The notes: a model not told the origin generated them from the letters alone. A stretch of DNA of 64,000 nt from Domibacillus mangrovi (GCF_001906925.1 NZ_MRWQ01000008.1:1-64000), one strand, 5' to 3'. Positions 39,065 to 49,318 are shown, counted from the first letter of the stretch. Numbers and translations are program-made.

Positions 39065-40093
39065 TTATGATTGTTCCAACAGCACTCGTGCTGCTGCTTC
39101 GTCTGTAACGAGTATGTCCAGTTTGGGTGATCCGTTTAAATAAGAACGAATCGCACTTCCCTTTGAAGCTCCACCGGCTGCTGCAATGACGACTGTTGCA
39201 CGTTGCAAGTCATCCAGCTTCAACCCGATTGTCGACAATTTTTGAATGACATCTCCATCTTTGTTGAAATAGTAGCCAAATGCTTCCGCAACGGCTTCCT
39301 TCTCTTCTAAAATAGCTAATTCAGCATCTGGTGTTTTACGCCTTTTAGCCATAGCAAGAGCATCACCGACACCGTGAAGTACGATGTCCGCTGATTGAAT
39401 CATACTAACCGCTTCTTTAATTGCCGGCTCTTGAAGAAGAGACTCTCGCACATCTGGGCTAATCCGCTCTGGTGCGTACAAGACTCGGTGCGAACCATTC
39501 GTATTTTGGGCCATTAATGCAGCAACGGTATTTGCTTCATTGCGGACATCGTCGCCAATTCCGCCCCGTGCCGGCACAAATAATACTTGCTTTCCTTCTG
39601 CGAAATCCGGTTTCATTGTTCGTGCGACTTCCGCCATCGTCGAGCCGCCGGTTACAGCAATGATAGTTTGTTCACTAAGATGGCTCTTTATGCGGCTTGC
39701 GCATGCATCACCAATTGCTTTCTTCACAAAGGCGGATTCATCGCAGTTGCCTGGAAGAATAACGACATTCGACAAGTTGTAGCGATTCCTTAGTTTTTCT
39801 GCCATTGAATCAATGCCTTTTAATTCAAGCATCATATCTTCTAATTCTCTCACAACATCCATACCTGTTTCTGTCATCCTCATGCCTGCAGCACTAAAAT
39901 CAAGTAGTCCACGTTCTTTTAAAAATTCCGCTTCGCTTCTCACAACACGCTCAGTCATGTCAAGCGACTGGGCTAATGTTCTTCGCCCTGCCGTTCCTGC
40001 AATCCTGACAGCCTGCAAAAGTCGATAGCGTTTTTGCATTACGTCAAGCAGGTCCGGTACGAGCTGCTGCTGAATACTTAAGATGGGTTTCAT
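39065..40093 (-). CDS. cggR: Central glycolytic genes regulator CggR
   Basis: The ATG at 40093 follows GAGGAGCG; 342 residues. An N-terminal winged helix (RRTLAQSLDMTERVVRSEAEFL) precedes a SorC-type sugar-phosphate-binding domain (IAVTGGSTMAEVARTM, FVPARGGIGDD, GVGDALAMAKRR). It represses its own operon with gap and is relieved by fructose-1,6-bisphosphate. Two GGGAC direct repeats in its leader look like its operator. Confidence 0.95.
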   Translation of the reverse strand: MKPILSIQQQLVPDLLDVMQKRYRLLQAVRIAGTAGRRTLAQSLDMTERVVRSEAEFLKERGLLDFSAAGMRMTETGMDVVRELEDMMLELKGIDSMAEKLRNRYNLSNVVILPGNCDESAFVKKAIGDACASRIKSHLSEQTIIAVTGGSTMAEVARTMKPDFAEGKQVLFVPARGGIGDDVRNEANTVAALMAQNTNGSHRVLYAPERISPDVRESLLQEPAIKEAVSMIQSADIVLHGVGDALAMAKRRKTPDAELAILEEKEAVAEAFGYYFNKDGDVIQKLSTIGLKLDDLQRATVVIAAAGGASKGSAIRSYLNGSPKLDILVTDEAAARVLLEQS

Positions 40094-40129
40094 ATTCGAC
40101 GCTCCTCTTCGGCTTTCGAGCTTCGGGTT

Positions 40130-40163
40130 TCGTTTCGTCCCATTAAAAACTAAACGCGTCCCA
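40130..40163 (-). promoter_or_regulatory. Candidate CggR operator
   Basis: On the minus strand two GGGACG half-sites (40158-40162 and 40137-40141 for the GGGAC cores) are spaced by 21 bp, between the promoter and cggR. B. subtilis has two CGGGAC half-sites about 20 bp apart in the same place. The TGTC half-sites are not conserved here. Confidence 0.5.
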
Positions 40164-40182
40164 CTCACTCAAAAAAAATTTT

Positions 40183-40227
40183 CCCTGCCTACAAAATTAT
40201 TGTAGCAGGGTATTATTCAAAAATCAA
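40183..40227 (-). promoter_or_regulatory. Promoter of cggR-gap with an overlapping inverted repeat
   Basis: On the minus strand TTGATT (40222-40227) and TACAAT (40199-40204) are exactly 17 bp apart. An imperfect inverted repeat CCCTGC-TACAA / TTGTA-G-GCAGGG (40183-40210) covers the -10 box and start point; it may be an operator or a 5' mRNA hairpin. Confidence 0.75.
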
Positions 40228-40252
40228 CGCAAGATACCATTTTATTTTTTAT

Positions 40253-40498
40253 TTATTTGTTAAACTTTCGTTTTAACTTTGTAAAGATTGTGAAATAGTC
40301 AATGTGCCCATATTGGATCATTTCCCCCCCGCATTCCACGACGGGAATCATTAACCCATATTGCTCCGTCCACTTATCACACTCATTAATATCCCGCTCA
40401 TACAACGTGATACCGATTTCATCTTTCACCATATTCATGACCACTTTTGCGTCTTCGCATAAATGACAACCTGGGCGCGTATAAAAATAAACTTCCAC
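40253..40498 (-). CDS. Glutaredoxin-like protein
   Basis: 81 residues with a thioredoxin fold: FYTRPGCHLCEDAK carries the CHLC redox motif and MIPVVECGG the cis-proline. It is probably a thiol-disulfide protein of unknown partner. It begins 12 nt after rpoN on the same strand and lies just upstream of the cggR promoter. Confidence 0.85.
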   Translation of the reverse strand: MEVYFYTRPGCHLCEDAKVVMNMVKDEIGITLYERDINECDKWTEQYGLMIPVVECGGEMIQYGHIDYFTIFTKLKRKFNK

Positions 40499-40509
40499 GC
40501 ACTTTCACC

Positions 40510-41841
40510 TCAATCATATCGTTTCCTCTTCGTTGATGACGGGATTTGAAGCTGTTCCCGGTATTTGGCTACCGTCCGTCTTGAAACCGCCATTCCTTCT
40601 TTCTCTAGTATAGTACAAATTGCTTGATCAGACATTGGTTTTCTTTTATCTTCAGTTGATACAAGCTCTTCAATACGCGTCTTTACTTGATCAGATGATG
40701 TTATTTCTCCATCTGACTGTGCAGCCCCCAAACCAGAGGGAAAGAAATATTTCAATTCATACGTCCCAAAGGGCGTCTGCATATACTTTTCACGCACTGT
40801 TCGGCTGACCGTTGACTCATGAATATCTAGTTCATCAGCCACTTCTTTCATTGTCAGCGGCTGTAATGAACCGGACCCCTTAAAGAAAAAATCCCGCTGC
40901 TTTTCAACAATCTTCAGTCCGACACGCTGTATCGTCTGCTGACGCTGCTTCAAACTTTTTAACAACCATTGGTAGTCCTTTTCTTTTTCTTTTATAAACT
41001 TTTTCACATCTGTGTCAGAGTGGACAGCCATTTCATCAAAATAGTCCCGTTGAAAAACGACTTTCGGCAAATCATCATCTAGAAGATGAACTTCAATCGT
41101 TTCATCAGCCACTAGGACAGCTATATCTGGACGAACATACGATGATGAGGCATAGTGAAAACAGGCACCCGGCTTCGGATTCAATGTTTTAATGAAATCG
41201 GCTGCCTGCTGAATTTCTTTCATTTCCACACCAAGTTTTTTAGAAAGTGGTTTCCACGTTTTATTAGCAAAGTCAATAAAATGATCACGAATAATAACTT
41301 CTGCAAGAAAGGGTGCATCAAGACGGCTTTCAATTTGCATCAATAAACACTCCCGTAAATCCTGAGCACCGATACCCGCCGGTTCCATCCGCTTAATCAT
41401 GTTCATCATATGAGTGACTTCTTTTTTATCTACAGCAAGCAGACTAGCAGCGTCTGCATCATTAATTTTCATGTATCCGTTTTCATCTATATTATAAAGT
41501 AAAAACTTAAGAATTCGTTTTTGAGATTTTGTTAAATTGATCAGTTGAAATTGAGTGTTTAAATGATCCGTTATCTTATAAGAAGAATCCGGAATATGTT
41601 CAATCCAATTTTTATCTTCTGCTTGACTTGCTGAACTACGCTGCTGTCCTTTATTATTAAGCGCTTTCAAATCAGGTGCTTCAAGCTGAATAAACGGGTT
41701 TTCCACTATTTTCGATTCCAAAAATTCAGTCAGTTCCTGTGTTGAATATTGGAGAAGCGCGATCGCCTGTGTCAATTCCTGTGTCATGGCAAGCTTGATT
41801 GACTGCTGCTGCCACAATCCAGGCTTCATCTGCCTATTCAT
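40510..41841 (-). CDS. rpoN: RNA polymerase sigma-54 factor (SigL)
   Basis: 443 residues. The N-terminal glutamine/leucine-rich activator region (LTQAIALLQYSTQELTEFLE), the core-binding domain (LKTLNPKPGACF), the HTH (MKEVADELDIHESTVSR) and the RpoN box (SRRTVAKYREQL) are all in order. It directs transcription from -24/-12 promoters with enhancer-binding activators, none of which is in this window. The position near cggR and clpP matches B. subtilis sigL. Confidence 0.95.
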   Translation of the reverse strand: MNRQMKPGLWQQQSIKLAMTQELTQAIALLQYSTQELTEFLESKIVENPFIQLEAPDLKALNNKGQQRSSASQAEDKNWIEHIPDSSYKITDHLNTQFQLINLTKSQKRILKFLLYNIDENGYMKINDADAASLLAVDKKEVTHMMNMIKRMEPAGIGAQDLRECLLMQIESRLDAPFLAEVIIRDHFIDFANKTWKPLSKKLGVEMKEIQQAADFIKTLNPKPGACFHYASSSYVRPDIAVLVADETIEVHLLDDDLPKVVFQRDYFDEMAVHSDTDVKKFIKEKEKDYQWLLKSLKQRQQTIQRVGLKIVEKQRDFFFKGSGSLQPLTMKEVADELDIHESTVSRTVREKYMQTPFGTYELKYFFPSGLGAAQSDGEITSSDQVKTRIEELVSTEDKRKPMSDQAICTILEKEGMAVSRRTVAKYREQLQIPSSTKRKRYD

Positions 41842-41881
41842 CTGTATCTCCCCCCTTCTTATCTATTATACAGATAGACGC

Positions 41882-41914
41882 AAAAAAAAAAAGACCTGCT
41901 GGGATGCAGGCCTT
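41882..41914 (-). terminator. clpP terminator
   Basis: GGCCTGC / GCAGGTC stem followed by eleven T on the minus strand. Confidence 0.9.
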
Positions 41915-41919
41915 TCTTC

Positions 41920-42522
41920 TTAATCTTTTTTAGATGCTGCTTCGCTGCGTGTTACAATATGATCGACGAGACCATATTCTTTTGCACGCTCTGCTGTCAT
42001 AAAGTTATCTCGGTCTGTATCGCGCGAAATGACCTCAAGCGGTTGACCTGTACGCTCTGACAAAATACCATTCAATTTTTCACGAAGGAACAAAATGCGT
42101 TTCGCCGCAATTTCAATTTCCGTCGCCTGTCCTTGTGCACCGCCGAGCGGCTGATGGATCATGACCTCACTGTTCGGAAGCGCATAACGTTTTCCTTTCG
42201 TACCCGCCGCAAGCAAGAATGCACCCATTGATGCAGCCATACCGATGCAGATTGTCTGTACGTCTGGTTTAATGAATTGCATTGTGTCATAAATCGCCAT
42301 ACCGGCTGTAATACTGCCGCCTGGGCTGTTTATGTAAATGGATATGTCCTTTTCAGGGTTTTCGGCTTCAAGGAAAAGAAGCTGCGCGACAATCGAGTTT
42401 GCCACGTTATCATCAATCCCACTGCCCAGCATAATGATACGGTCTTTTAACAGACGGGAATAAATGTCGTACGCACGCTCACCACGGTTCGTTTGTTCAA
42501 TAACTGTAGGAATTAAATTCAT
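41920..42522 (-). CDS. clpP: ATP-dependent Clp protease proteolytic subunit
   Basis: 200 residues. Catalytic serine in [14 protein letters not shown], histidine in MIHQPLGG and aspartate in [10 protein letters not shown]. It forms the tetradecameric chamber used by ClpC, ClpX and ClpE for regulated proteolysis. A CtsR box over its promoter indicates heat and stress control. Confidence 0.98.
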   Translation of the reverse strand: MNLIPTVIEQTNRGERAYDIYSRLLKDRIIMLGSGIDDNVANSIVAQLLFLEAENPEKDISIYINSPGGSITAGMAIYDTMQFIKPDVQTICIGMAASMGAFLLAAGTKGKRYALPNSEVMIHQPLGGAQGQATEIEIAAKRILFLREKLNGILSERTGQPLEVISRDTDRDNFMTAERAKEYGLVDHIVTRSEAASKKD

Positions 42523-42550
42523 AAATGGTTCCTCCTTTTAATTGCTGTGC

Positions 42551-42590
42551 TATACAACCATCATACAATTCAAGGTCAATGAAGGTCAAA
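42551..42590 (-). promoter_or_regulatory. clpP promoter with CtsR box
   Basis: The CtsR operator GGTCAAT-GAA-GGTCAAA (plus-strand reading, 42574-42590) matches the heptad-N3-heptad consensus with one change. On the minus strand TTGACC (42574-42579) and TGTATA (42551-42556) form a 17-bp-spaced promoter, so CtsR would block the -35 box. Confidence 0.85.
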
Positions 42591-42690
42591 CATAATGCTT
42601 TGCTATTGTGTACGTTTTCTTCTTTCTTTTATGAAATTCCTGCTAAACAACACTTTTTTTTCTACTTGTGATTGTTTTTTCAATTAATCA

Positions 42691-42719
42691 TTGCATTTCA
42701 TGCCGTCATCCTATATAAT
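42691..42719 (+). promoter_or_regulatory. tRNA-Arg promoter
   Basis: TTGCAT (42691-42696) and TATAAT (42714-42719) are 17 bp apart, 20 bp before the tRNA. Confidence 0.75.
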
Positions 42720-42738
42720 TTTGAAATGTACTGTTATT

Positions 42739-42810
42739 GCCCTCGTGGTGCAACGGATAGCACGCAAGCCTCCGAAGCTTGAAATGCAGGTTCGATTCCT
42801 GCCGAGGGCG
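42739..42810 (+). tRNA. tRNA-Arg (anticodon CCG)
   Basis: 72 nt. Acceptor GCCCTCG / CGAGGGC, anticodon stem CAAGC / GCTTG with loop CTCCGAA, and T arm GCAGG-TTCGATT-CCTGC. Anticodon CCG decodes CGG. CCA is not encoded. A terminator follows. Confidence 0.97.
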
Positions 42811-42821
42811 TCAATGTTTAC

Positions 42822-42857
42822 AAATACCATCGTGCTTTTATGGCACGATGGTATTTT
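42822..42857 (+). terminator. tRNA-Arg terminator
   Basis: AAATACCATCGTGC / GCACGATGGTATTT stem with a 7-nt loop, followed by T. Confidence 0.9.
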
Positions 42858-43002
42858 TGTGTTCACTTTTAGTGGGTGCTACTAATTCACGGTGTTTTTC
42901 CCATGATTTTTATGAAAAGTATCATGATAATTTTATTTCTTTTCCTCATACTATTCATACGCGGAAACCCCGCGTATCTACTACGTGTCTGGAGGGAAAT
43001 TA

Positions 43003-43164
43003 ATGAGGAATAAAGCAAAAAACTTCTCGATTACATCGATGAAAGGGGAAGCTGGGAAAGCCCGGGCTAAGCCAGAATTTGCTTCCAAGCGAGCAGACGG
43101 CACCATTAATACACATCCTCAAGAACGCATGAGAGCTTCGAATCAACGAGCAACGGACACGTAA
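43003..43164 (+). CDS. sspK: Small acid-soluble spore protein, SspK-like
   Basis: 53 residues, starting [18 protein letters not shown] and ending with the typical ASKRADGT...HPQERMRAS segment of SspK. The ATG is seven bases after GGAGGG. Minor spore proteins of this kind are made in the forespore, presumably from a sigma-G promoter, which I could not define. It confirms an endospore-forming host. Confidence 0.85.
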   Translation: MRNKAKNFSITSMKGEAGKARAKPEFASKRADGTINTHPQERMRASNQRATDT

Positions 43165-43219
43165 GTAAAAAAGGACTTCTTCAATGAAAAAAACGAACTA
43201 TTTAAATGGGGGCTTGATC

Positions 43220-43399
43220 ATGGGAAGAAACGATCGTAGAATGGGCAATAACAATACGGGTTCTTTAGCCTATACATCAAAAAATTTAAAAGTTAAATCA
43301 AACACAGTAAATGAAGAGTATGCTCGTGAATTAGCTGAACTCGATAACCTGAAAAAAAAGCGAGAGCGAACGAATTCAACTAAATATCGAAACCAATAA
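43220..43399 (+). CDS. Small hydrophilic protein, tentatively YfhD-like
   Basis: I prefer the ATG at 43220 after GGGGG over that at 43184; 59 residues (MGRNDRRMGNNNTGSLAYTS...). Charged and glycine/asparagine-rich, it loosely resembles the YfhD family of small Bacillus proteins. It follows sspK by 55 nt, so a spore role is possible. The stop codon TAA lies at the very edge of the inserted element copy 2, so the C-terminus may be altered by the insertion. Confidence 0.55.
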   Translation: MGRNDRRMGNNNTGSLAYTSKNLKVKSNTVNEEYARELAELDNLKKKRERTNSTKYRNQ

Positions 43400-43400
43400 A

Positions 43401-43642
43401 GTGAAACTTCATTCAGTGGGGGTTAGGTTCACAGGACGTGACGATCTTAGTCTGCGTTCCGCTTATCCCCCACTGAATAAAAAGGAACTCAGGTAAAGAG
43501 CGCCGCGTCCTGCGGCAATACCTGAGTGACCGGCTTCAGCCGGCCCGAACCAATCGGGCTTTTACGGGCAGTTGATCCCCTGCTTATCCTTCTTGTCTTT
43601 TCGACGTCTTGAAGCGGGGGTCTTACTGCCCGTTAATGCGGG
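43401..43642 (-). mobile_element. IS200/IS605-like non-autonomous element, copy 2
   Basis: A 242-bp inverted copy of the 37708-37977 element. On the minus strand it is preceded by TTTAC (43643-43647) and starts CCCGCATTAACGGGCAGT. It differs from copy 1 by scattered substitutions and one 28-bp deletion between two CACAGGA repeats, which leaves one RUCCU hairpin of two. Internal pairings are conserved: ATTCAGTGGGGG with CCCCCACTGAAT, ACTCAGGTA with TACCTGAGT, and ACGGGCAGT with ACTGCCCGT. No coding sequence. Confidence 0.7.
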
Positions 43643-43655
43643 GTAAAAATTAAAC

Positions 43656-43703
43656 AAAAGCAACCACCCTTTCTCACTTTTAGTATAGGGTGGTTGCTGT
43701 TTA
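43656..43703. terminator. Bidirectional terminator
   Basis: AAAGCAACCACCCT / AGGGTGGTTGCT arms with T-rich flanks, between element copy 2 and the convergent small gene. Confidence 0.75.
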
Positions 43704-43721
43704 CTATTTGTAAAAAGTTAG

Positions 43722-43847
43722 TTAGTGCTGTTTAGTCGGTAATTTCTTCTCAGGATGACCGTTACCTTGTCTTTTTTTATTTCGTTCTTCTTTTTTCTTT
43801 GTATTATTTAATTTCTCCACAAAATCATGTGTGCTCTCTTTTTCCAT
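43722..43847 (-). CDS. Small DUF4023-like protein
   Basis: The ATG at 43847 is eight bases after AAGGAGG; 41 residues. STHDFVEKLNNTKKKEERNK and RQGNGHPEKKLP resemble the very small, lysine-rich DUF4023 family known from Bacillus. The function is unknown. The longer frame upstream lacks a ribosome binding site. Confidence 0.7.
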   Translation of the reverse strand: MEKESTHDFVEKLNNTKKKEERNKKRQGNGHPEKKLPTKQH

Positions 43848-43944
43848 CGACTTTTCCTCCTTTTTATTATAGCTAGTTTTTAATGTAACCAAAACCTTTC
43901 GAAGCATGCGTACATGTTTGTCCTTTTATTTTACAAATAGTAAA

Positions 43945-43974
43945 CAAAAAAGACGCCTTGTGTATAGTGGCGTC
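43945..43974 (-). terminator. crh operon terminator
   Basis: GACGCC / GGCGTC stem followed by TTTTTT on the minus strand, after crh. Confidence 0.75.
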
Positions 43975-44047
43975 CATTCGTTTATTTTTATCCCGTCCAT
44001 CTGTTTAAGGAAGCTTACACGTTATTCAGAAAGATTTTAATCTTTTC

Positions 44048-44311
44048 TTACACCCACTCTTCCCGTTCAACAAGAGCTGCTAATGTTTCGACAGCTATTT
44101 CTTCTTCTCGTCCTTCTGCACTGATCGTAACAGTTGCACCACGTCCTAGCGCAAGGCTCATAATGCCCATAATACTTTTGGCGTTAATTTTTTTTTCATC
44201 TTTTTCAAGAAAAATTTCGGCACTGAATCGATTCGCTTCCTGTACAAATAAGGCAGCTGGTCTTGCCTGCAGTCCGGATTTTAACTGGACGCTTACTTTT
44301 TTTTCAACCAT
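44048..44311 (-). CDS. crh: HPr-like catabolite repression protein Crh
   Basis: The ATG at 44311 follows AAGGAGTG; 87 residues. The site that is His15 in HPr is glutamine (SGLQARPAALFVQEANRF), which marks Crh, while the regulatory serine is present in NAKSIMGIMSLALG. It is phosphorylated on that serine by HPr kinase (hprK, 61501-62439) and acts as a CcpA co-repressor. It cannot work in PTS sugar transport. Confidence 0.95.
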   Translation of the reverse strand: MVEKKVSVQLKSGLQARPAALFVQEANRFSAEIFLEKDEKKINAKSIMGIMSLALGRGATVTISAEGREEEIAVETLAALVEREEWV

Positions 44312-44327
44312 TTTATACACTCCTTTT

Positions 44328-45284
44328 TTATTTTCCCTCTGTTGTAAGCTCTCCAGCTCGAATTTTATTGGCAATTTCATCTATTTTGCGCAGACGATGA
44401 TTGATACCTGATTTGCTAATTGCCGTTCCCGACACCATTTCTCCGAGCTCTTTTAACGTCACGTCTTGATGGAGGACGCGAAGCTCTGCAATTTCACGAA
44501 GCCGATCTGGCAATATACTAAGTCCGACCGTTTCATCAATATATTTTATATTTTCGACCTGGCGCAAAGCGGCACCAATCGTTTTATTCAAATTCGCTGT
44601 TTCACAGTTTACAAGACGGTTTACTGAATTGCGCATATCTCGAATAATACGCACATCTTCAAAACGCATTAATGCGTTATGTGCCCCAATAACACTAAAA
44701 AAGTCAGATATCTTTTCTGCCTCTTTCAAATATGTGATGAATCCTTTTTTTCGTTCAAGCGGTTTGGCATTTAAATGAAAGATATTCATCAATTCACACA
44801 GTGCCTTGTTATGTTCATGATAAAGTGAAAACACTTCCAAATGATAAGAAGATGTTTCCGGATTATTCACGGATCCACCCGCTAAAAAGGCACCACGCAA
44901 ATAGGTACGGCGACAGCAATCTTTGTTAATAATTTTATCAGAAATGTGATGAACAATTGAAAAACCTTTTTCAACAATGGCAAGATCATCGAGTATTTCT
45001 TTTGCTGCTTCTTTTAGTCGGACAATATAGACATTATTTTTCTTTAATCTCATTTTTTTACGGACGAGTAACTCTACTACTGCTTCATAGTTCCGTTTAA
45101 TTAATACGTAAATACGCCGGGCAATGGCCGCATTTTCCGTTTGTATGTTGACAACAAGCTGTCTATTAGAAAAAGACAGCGAGCCATTCATACGAATGAG
45201 CGCAGACAATTCTGCCTTGGCACAACATCCGCTCGTTTCAATGGTGGTCAGTTCTTTTTTTGTTTCTGATGCAAAAGACAACAT
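44328..45284 (-). CDS. whiA: WhiA family DNA-binding protein
   Basis: The ATG at 45284 follows GAGAGGAG; 318 residues. A LAGLIDADG-like N-terminal domain ([26 protein letters not shown]) is joined to a C-terminal HTH ([35 protein letters not shown]). In Bacillus it affects cell division and chromosome segregation. It lies in the conserved rapZ-glmR-whiA-crh order. Confidence 0.95.
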   Translation of the reverse strand: MLSFASETKKELTTIETSGCCAKAELSALIRMNGSLSFSNRQLVVNIQTENAAIARRIYVLIKRNYEAVVELLVRKKMRLKKNNVYIVRLKEAAKEILDDLAIVEKGFSIVHHISDKIINKDCCRRTYLRGAFLAGGSVNNPETSSYHLEVFSLYHEHNKALCELMNIFHLNAKPLERKKGFITYLKEAEKISDFFSVIGAHNALMRFEDVRIIRDMRNSVNRLVNCETANLNKTIGAALRQVENIKYIDETVGLSILPDRLREIAELRVLHQDVTLKELGEMVSGTAISKSGINHRLRKIDEIANKIRAGELTTEGK

Positions 45285-45308
45285 CACCACTCCTCTCGTG
45301 ATGTCCGC

Positions 45309-46271
45309 TTATTGTTTCGGGATAAGACGCACTAATATTTCAGCTACTTTGGCTGTATCATGTCGGATAATGCTGTCGTCATACGTGATAATATCATCAA
45401 TGATGGTATTAAGCCCCATTGATTTCAATTTATTCACATCATACACGACTGGTTTGGCCATTTCCTCTTTATAAATTTCTTGAATACGATCAGGAATCGG
45501 TTCTTTATTGACAAGAATCGTATCAATAAACGAACAGTTCATATGGTCGTAGATCGCTTTGACATGATCGGCTGCTGTAAAATCGAGCGTTTCCCCTGCT
45601 TGGGTCATTAAATTACAAATATACACTTTTTTTGCCTTTACGGTACATACTTCTTCACCGATTTCCGGTACTAATAAATTTGGCAATATACTCGTGTACA
45701 AACTGCCTGGACCAAGGATAATTAAATCGGCTTCCTGAATTGCGCGAATCGTTTCTGGGAGTGGTTTAATTTCCTCTGGTGTTAAAAATACACGATGTAT
45801 CCTCTTCCCTGAATAAGGTATTTTAGATTCTCCTGATACAATCGATTGATCTTCCATTTCCGCATGAAGAATAACACTTTCATTCGCGGCTGGCAGTACT
45901 TTACCTCTCACATTTAACACGCGGCTCATTTCTTGAATCGCATGGCCAAAGTCACCGGTAATAGATGAAAGAGCTGCAATCATTAAATTGCCAAGCGCAT
46001 GACCATATAGTTCATTTTCCGTTGAAAATCGATGCTGGAAAAGAGATTCGACAAGCGGCTCCACATCTGATAATGCGGCGAGTACATTACGAATATCTCC
46101 TGGCGGCGGAATATTCAACTCATTTCGTAGTCGTCCAGAGCTGCCGCCATCATCCGCCACTGTGACAATTGCTGTCAAATCGATCGGATGACGCTTCAGT
46201 CCTCGGAGTAAAACAGAAAGTCCAGTTCCACCGCCAATAATCACCACTTTTGGCTGCGGATCATTCATCAT
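45309..46271 (-). CDS. glmR: GlmR (YvcK) carbon-flux regulator
   Basis: 320 residues with the CofD-like fold: [49 protein letters not shown] and [17 protein letters not shown]. It binds UDP-GlcNAc and promotes glucosamine synthesis on gluconeogenic carbon sources. Its start overlaps the rapZ stop (ATGA). Confidence 0.95.
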   Translation of the reverse strand: MMNDPQPKVVIIGGGTGLSVLLRGLKRHPIDLTAIVTVADDGGSSGRLRNELNIPPPGDIRNVLAALSDVEPLVESLFQHRFSTENELYGHALGNLMIAALSSITGDFGHAIQEMSRVLNVRGKVLPAANESVILHAEMEDQSIVSGESKIPYSGKRIHRVFLTPEEIKPLPETIRAIQEADLIILGPGSLYTSILPNLLVPEIGEEVCTVKAKKVYICNLMTQAGETLDFTAADHVKAIYDHMNCSFIDTILVNKEPIPDRIQEIYKEEMAKPVVYDVNKLKSMGLNTIIDDIITYDDSIIRHDTAKVAEILVRLIPKQ

Positions 46272-47149
46272 GACTTTGCGGCCTTTCGCTTATCAATATC
46301 ACGATGGGTAACCCGTGTCGTATAATCATTTGCAAAATAGTTCGCCAAGTATTCAGAAAGGGCAACTGAACGATGCTGACCGCCCGTGCAGCCGATCGCA
46401 ATGACGAGCTGTGACTTTCCTTCTATTTTATAATGCGGCATCATAAACGTAAGTAGATCGGATACTTTTTCAAGAAATTTTTGCGTATCCGTCCATTTCA
46501 TTACGTATTCTGCTACATCTGTATCAAGCCCTGTACGTGGTCTCATGTGCTCAATATAATGCGGATTAGGCAAAAACCTTACATCAAAAACAAGATCCGC
46601 GTCAATCGGCAAGCCGTGTTTAAACCCAAATGACATCACATTTACAGTAAATGACGCTTCTTTATCCGGGGAAAATTCACGCATAATGGTTTCACGTAAA
46701 TCTTTTGGTTTCATTTTTGATGTATTCAAAATCATGTGTGCACGGCCACGCAGATCATTTAACAGCTCACGCTCTTGATGAATGCCGTCAAGCGGGCGTT
46801 CATCACGTGAAAGTGGATGTGTTCGACGTGTTTCCTTATAACGACTGACAAGAACTTCATCTTCGGCGTCTAAAAATAGCACTTTAGGCGCTGTATTAAG
46901 TGTTTCTGCTGCTTCATCAAGTGCCGTTGATAAATGGTCAAAAAATTCGCGACCTCGCATATCCATTACAATGGCCACTTTTTTCAACTGCTGTCCGGAA
47001 TCTTTTATCAATGTTAAAAAAGGCTGGAGAAGCGTCGGCGGCAAGTTATCCATACAATAAAAACCGAGGTCTTCAAAACTTTGGACAGCAACCGTTTTAC
47101 CTGCACCTGACATTCCTGTAATAATGACAAGCTGTACATCCTTTGCCAT
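46268..47149 (-). CDS. rapZ: RNase adapter/nucleotide-binding protein RapZ (YvcJ)
   Basis: Start at ATG 47149, eight bases after GGGG; 293 residues. Walker [13 protein letters not shown] and the C-terminal RapZ motif [18 protein letters not shown] are intact. It binds nucleotides; in B. subtilis it influences competence. It is co-translated with glmR. Confidence 0.95.
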   Translation of the reverse strand: MAKDVQLVIITGMSGAGKTVAVQSFEDLGFYCMDNLPPTLLQPFLTLIKDSGQQLKKVAIVMDMRGREFFDHLSTALDEAAETLNTAPKVLFLDAEDEVLVSRYKETRRTHPLSRDERPLDGIHQERELLNDLRGRAHMILNTSKMKPKDLRETIMREFSPDKEASFTVNVMSFGFKHGLPIDADLVFDVRFLPNPHYIEHMRPRTGLDTDVAEYVMKWTDTQKFLEKVSDLLTFMMPHYKIEGKSQLVIAIGCTGGQHRSVALSEYLANYFANDYTTRVTHRDIDKRKAAKS

Positions 47150-47170
47150 GGTCATTCCCCTTTCTATTCA

Positions 47171-47659
47171 TCAACTTGGGTCGAGACGGTATGAAATCAA
47201 TTCAAAATCTGGTGTATATGTAAATGCTCCATATAACAGGCCATTTCCATGTACCATATACTCCAGCAAATGACGATCTCCTTCTGCCATTGGAAGTTCC
47301 TTTAATTCTTCAACCAGCTTCCAGTGAAGCGTTCCTTCTCTCGTTTCTGAAAGCGCGAAGCCATCCGCCTGCTCAGCAAAAAAGGTAAACATCATCCACT
47401 CAGAAAGCACTTTATCGCCATCTTTAATAATAAACGTGAATATCCCTTTTACATTTGGATTGCGTAAATAAAGTCCCGTTTCTTCACGATACTCACGAAT
47501 AACTGCATCTCGGACAGATTCACCAGGCTCCATTTTCCCACCCGGTGCCACCCACCAGCCCCGGCGCGGTTTTTGCATTAAGAGCACTTGTCCATCTTTC
47601 ATTAACACACAATTTGTGACACGCTGCACAATAACACCCCCACACAGATTCAGTCCCAT
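47171..47659 (-). CDS. yvcI: Nudix hydrolase, YvcI-like
   Basis: The ATG at 47659 follows AAAGGAAAG; 162 residues. The Nudix box GGKMEPGESVRDAVIREYREETG matches G-x5-E-x7-REUXEE. It probably hydrolyses 8-oxo-dGTP-type or other nucleoside diphosphate compounds. It heads yvcI-rapZ-glmR-whiA-crh. The frame extends upstream through a strong palindrome to 47788, which I treat as non-coding. Confidence 0.9.
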   Translation of the reverse strand: MGLNLCGGVIVQRVTNCVLMKDGQVLLMQKPRRGWWVAPGGKMEPGESVRDAVIREYREETGLYLRNPNVKGIFTFIIKDGDKVLSEWMMFTFFAEQADGFALSETREGTLHWKLVEELKELPMAEGDRHLLEYMVHGNGLLYGAFTYTPDFELISYRLDPS

Positions 47660-47757
47660 ACTTCTTTCCTTTATTATATATGCACACTCTAAGAACTTCA
47701 ACGCTGCCGGGTGTTTATTTAAAAAGCGGAGAGCGGCTGGTCGGGGCGACAGGCAAA

Positions 47758-47802
47758 GGCCAACTGTTTGCGTGGCGAAGACCGTCACGCAAACAGTTGG
47801 CC
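47758..47802. repeat. Perfect 17-bp inverted repeat upstream of yvcI
   Basis: Arms 47758-47774 (GGCCAACTGTTTGCGTG) and 47786-47802 with an 11-nt loop. No T run follows on either strand, so it is not a classic terminator. Confidence 0.85.
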
Positions 47803-47848
47803 GTTATAACTAAGCACTAAGAAGAAAAAGGGATAGCAATAAAGGATT

Positions 47849-47907
47849 AAAGGCTAAGAACGCGACATCATGTCGCGTTCTTAGCCTTTGTAACCTACGT
47901 CCTGTAG
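47849..47907 (+). repeat. RUCCU-type double hairpin (Bacillaceae-1 RNA-like)
   Basis: Hairpin 1 has an 18-bp perfect stem (47849-47866 and 47872-47889) with loop ATCAT. Hairpin 2 is CTAC-GTCCT-GTAG (47895-47907). The linker CCTTTGTAACC is shared with the repeats at 32246-32347, and TAAGAAC precedes hairpin 1 as in the element at 37708-37977. It sits in the yvcI-trxB intergenic region. Confidence 0.55.
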
Positions 47908-47911
47908 ACCT

Positions 47912-47938
47912 AAAAAGCGCCCGGGCAATACCGGGCGC
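47912..47938 (-). terminator. trxB terminator
   Basis: GCGCCCGG / CCGGGCGC stem followed by TTTTT on the minus strand. Confidence 0.85.
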
Positions 47939-48029
47939 AATGTAAAAAAATCTGCAGGGGGCAGTCTAATTACATGTTTATTGTATCACTTAAATATTTC
48001 AGAAGGATTACGCTCATGTAAAAAACGTA

Positions 48030-49318
<1,289 letters not shown>

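Noticed and set aside
47171-47788. Longer Nudix protein starting at 47788
   Set aside because: The extra codons are a palindrome and the start at 47659 has its own ribosome binding site and matches the family.
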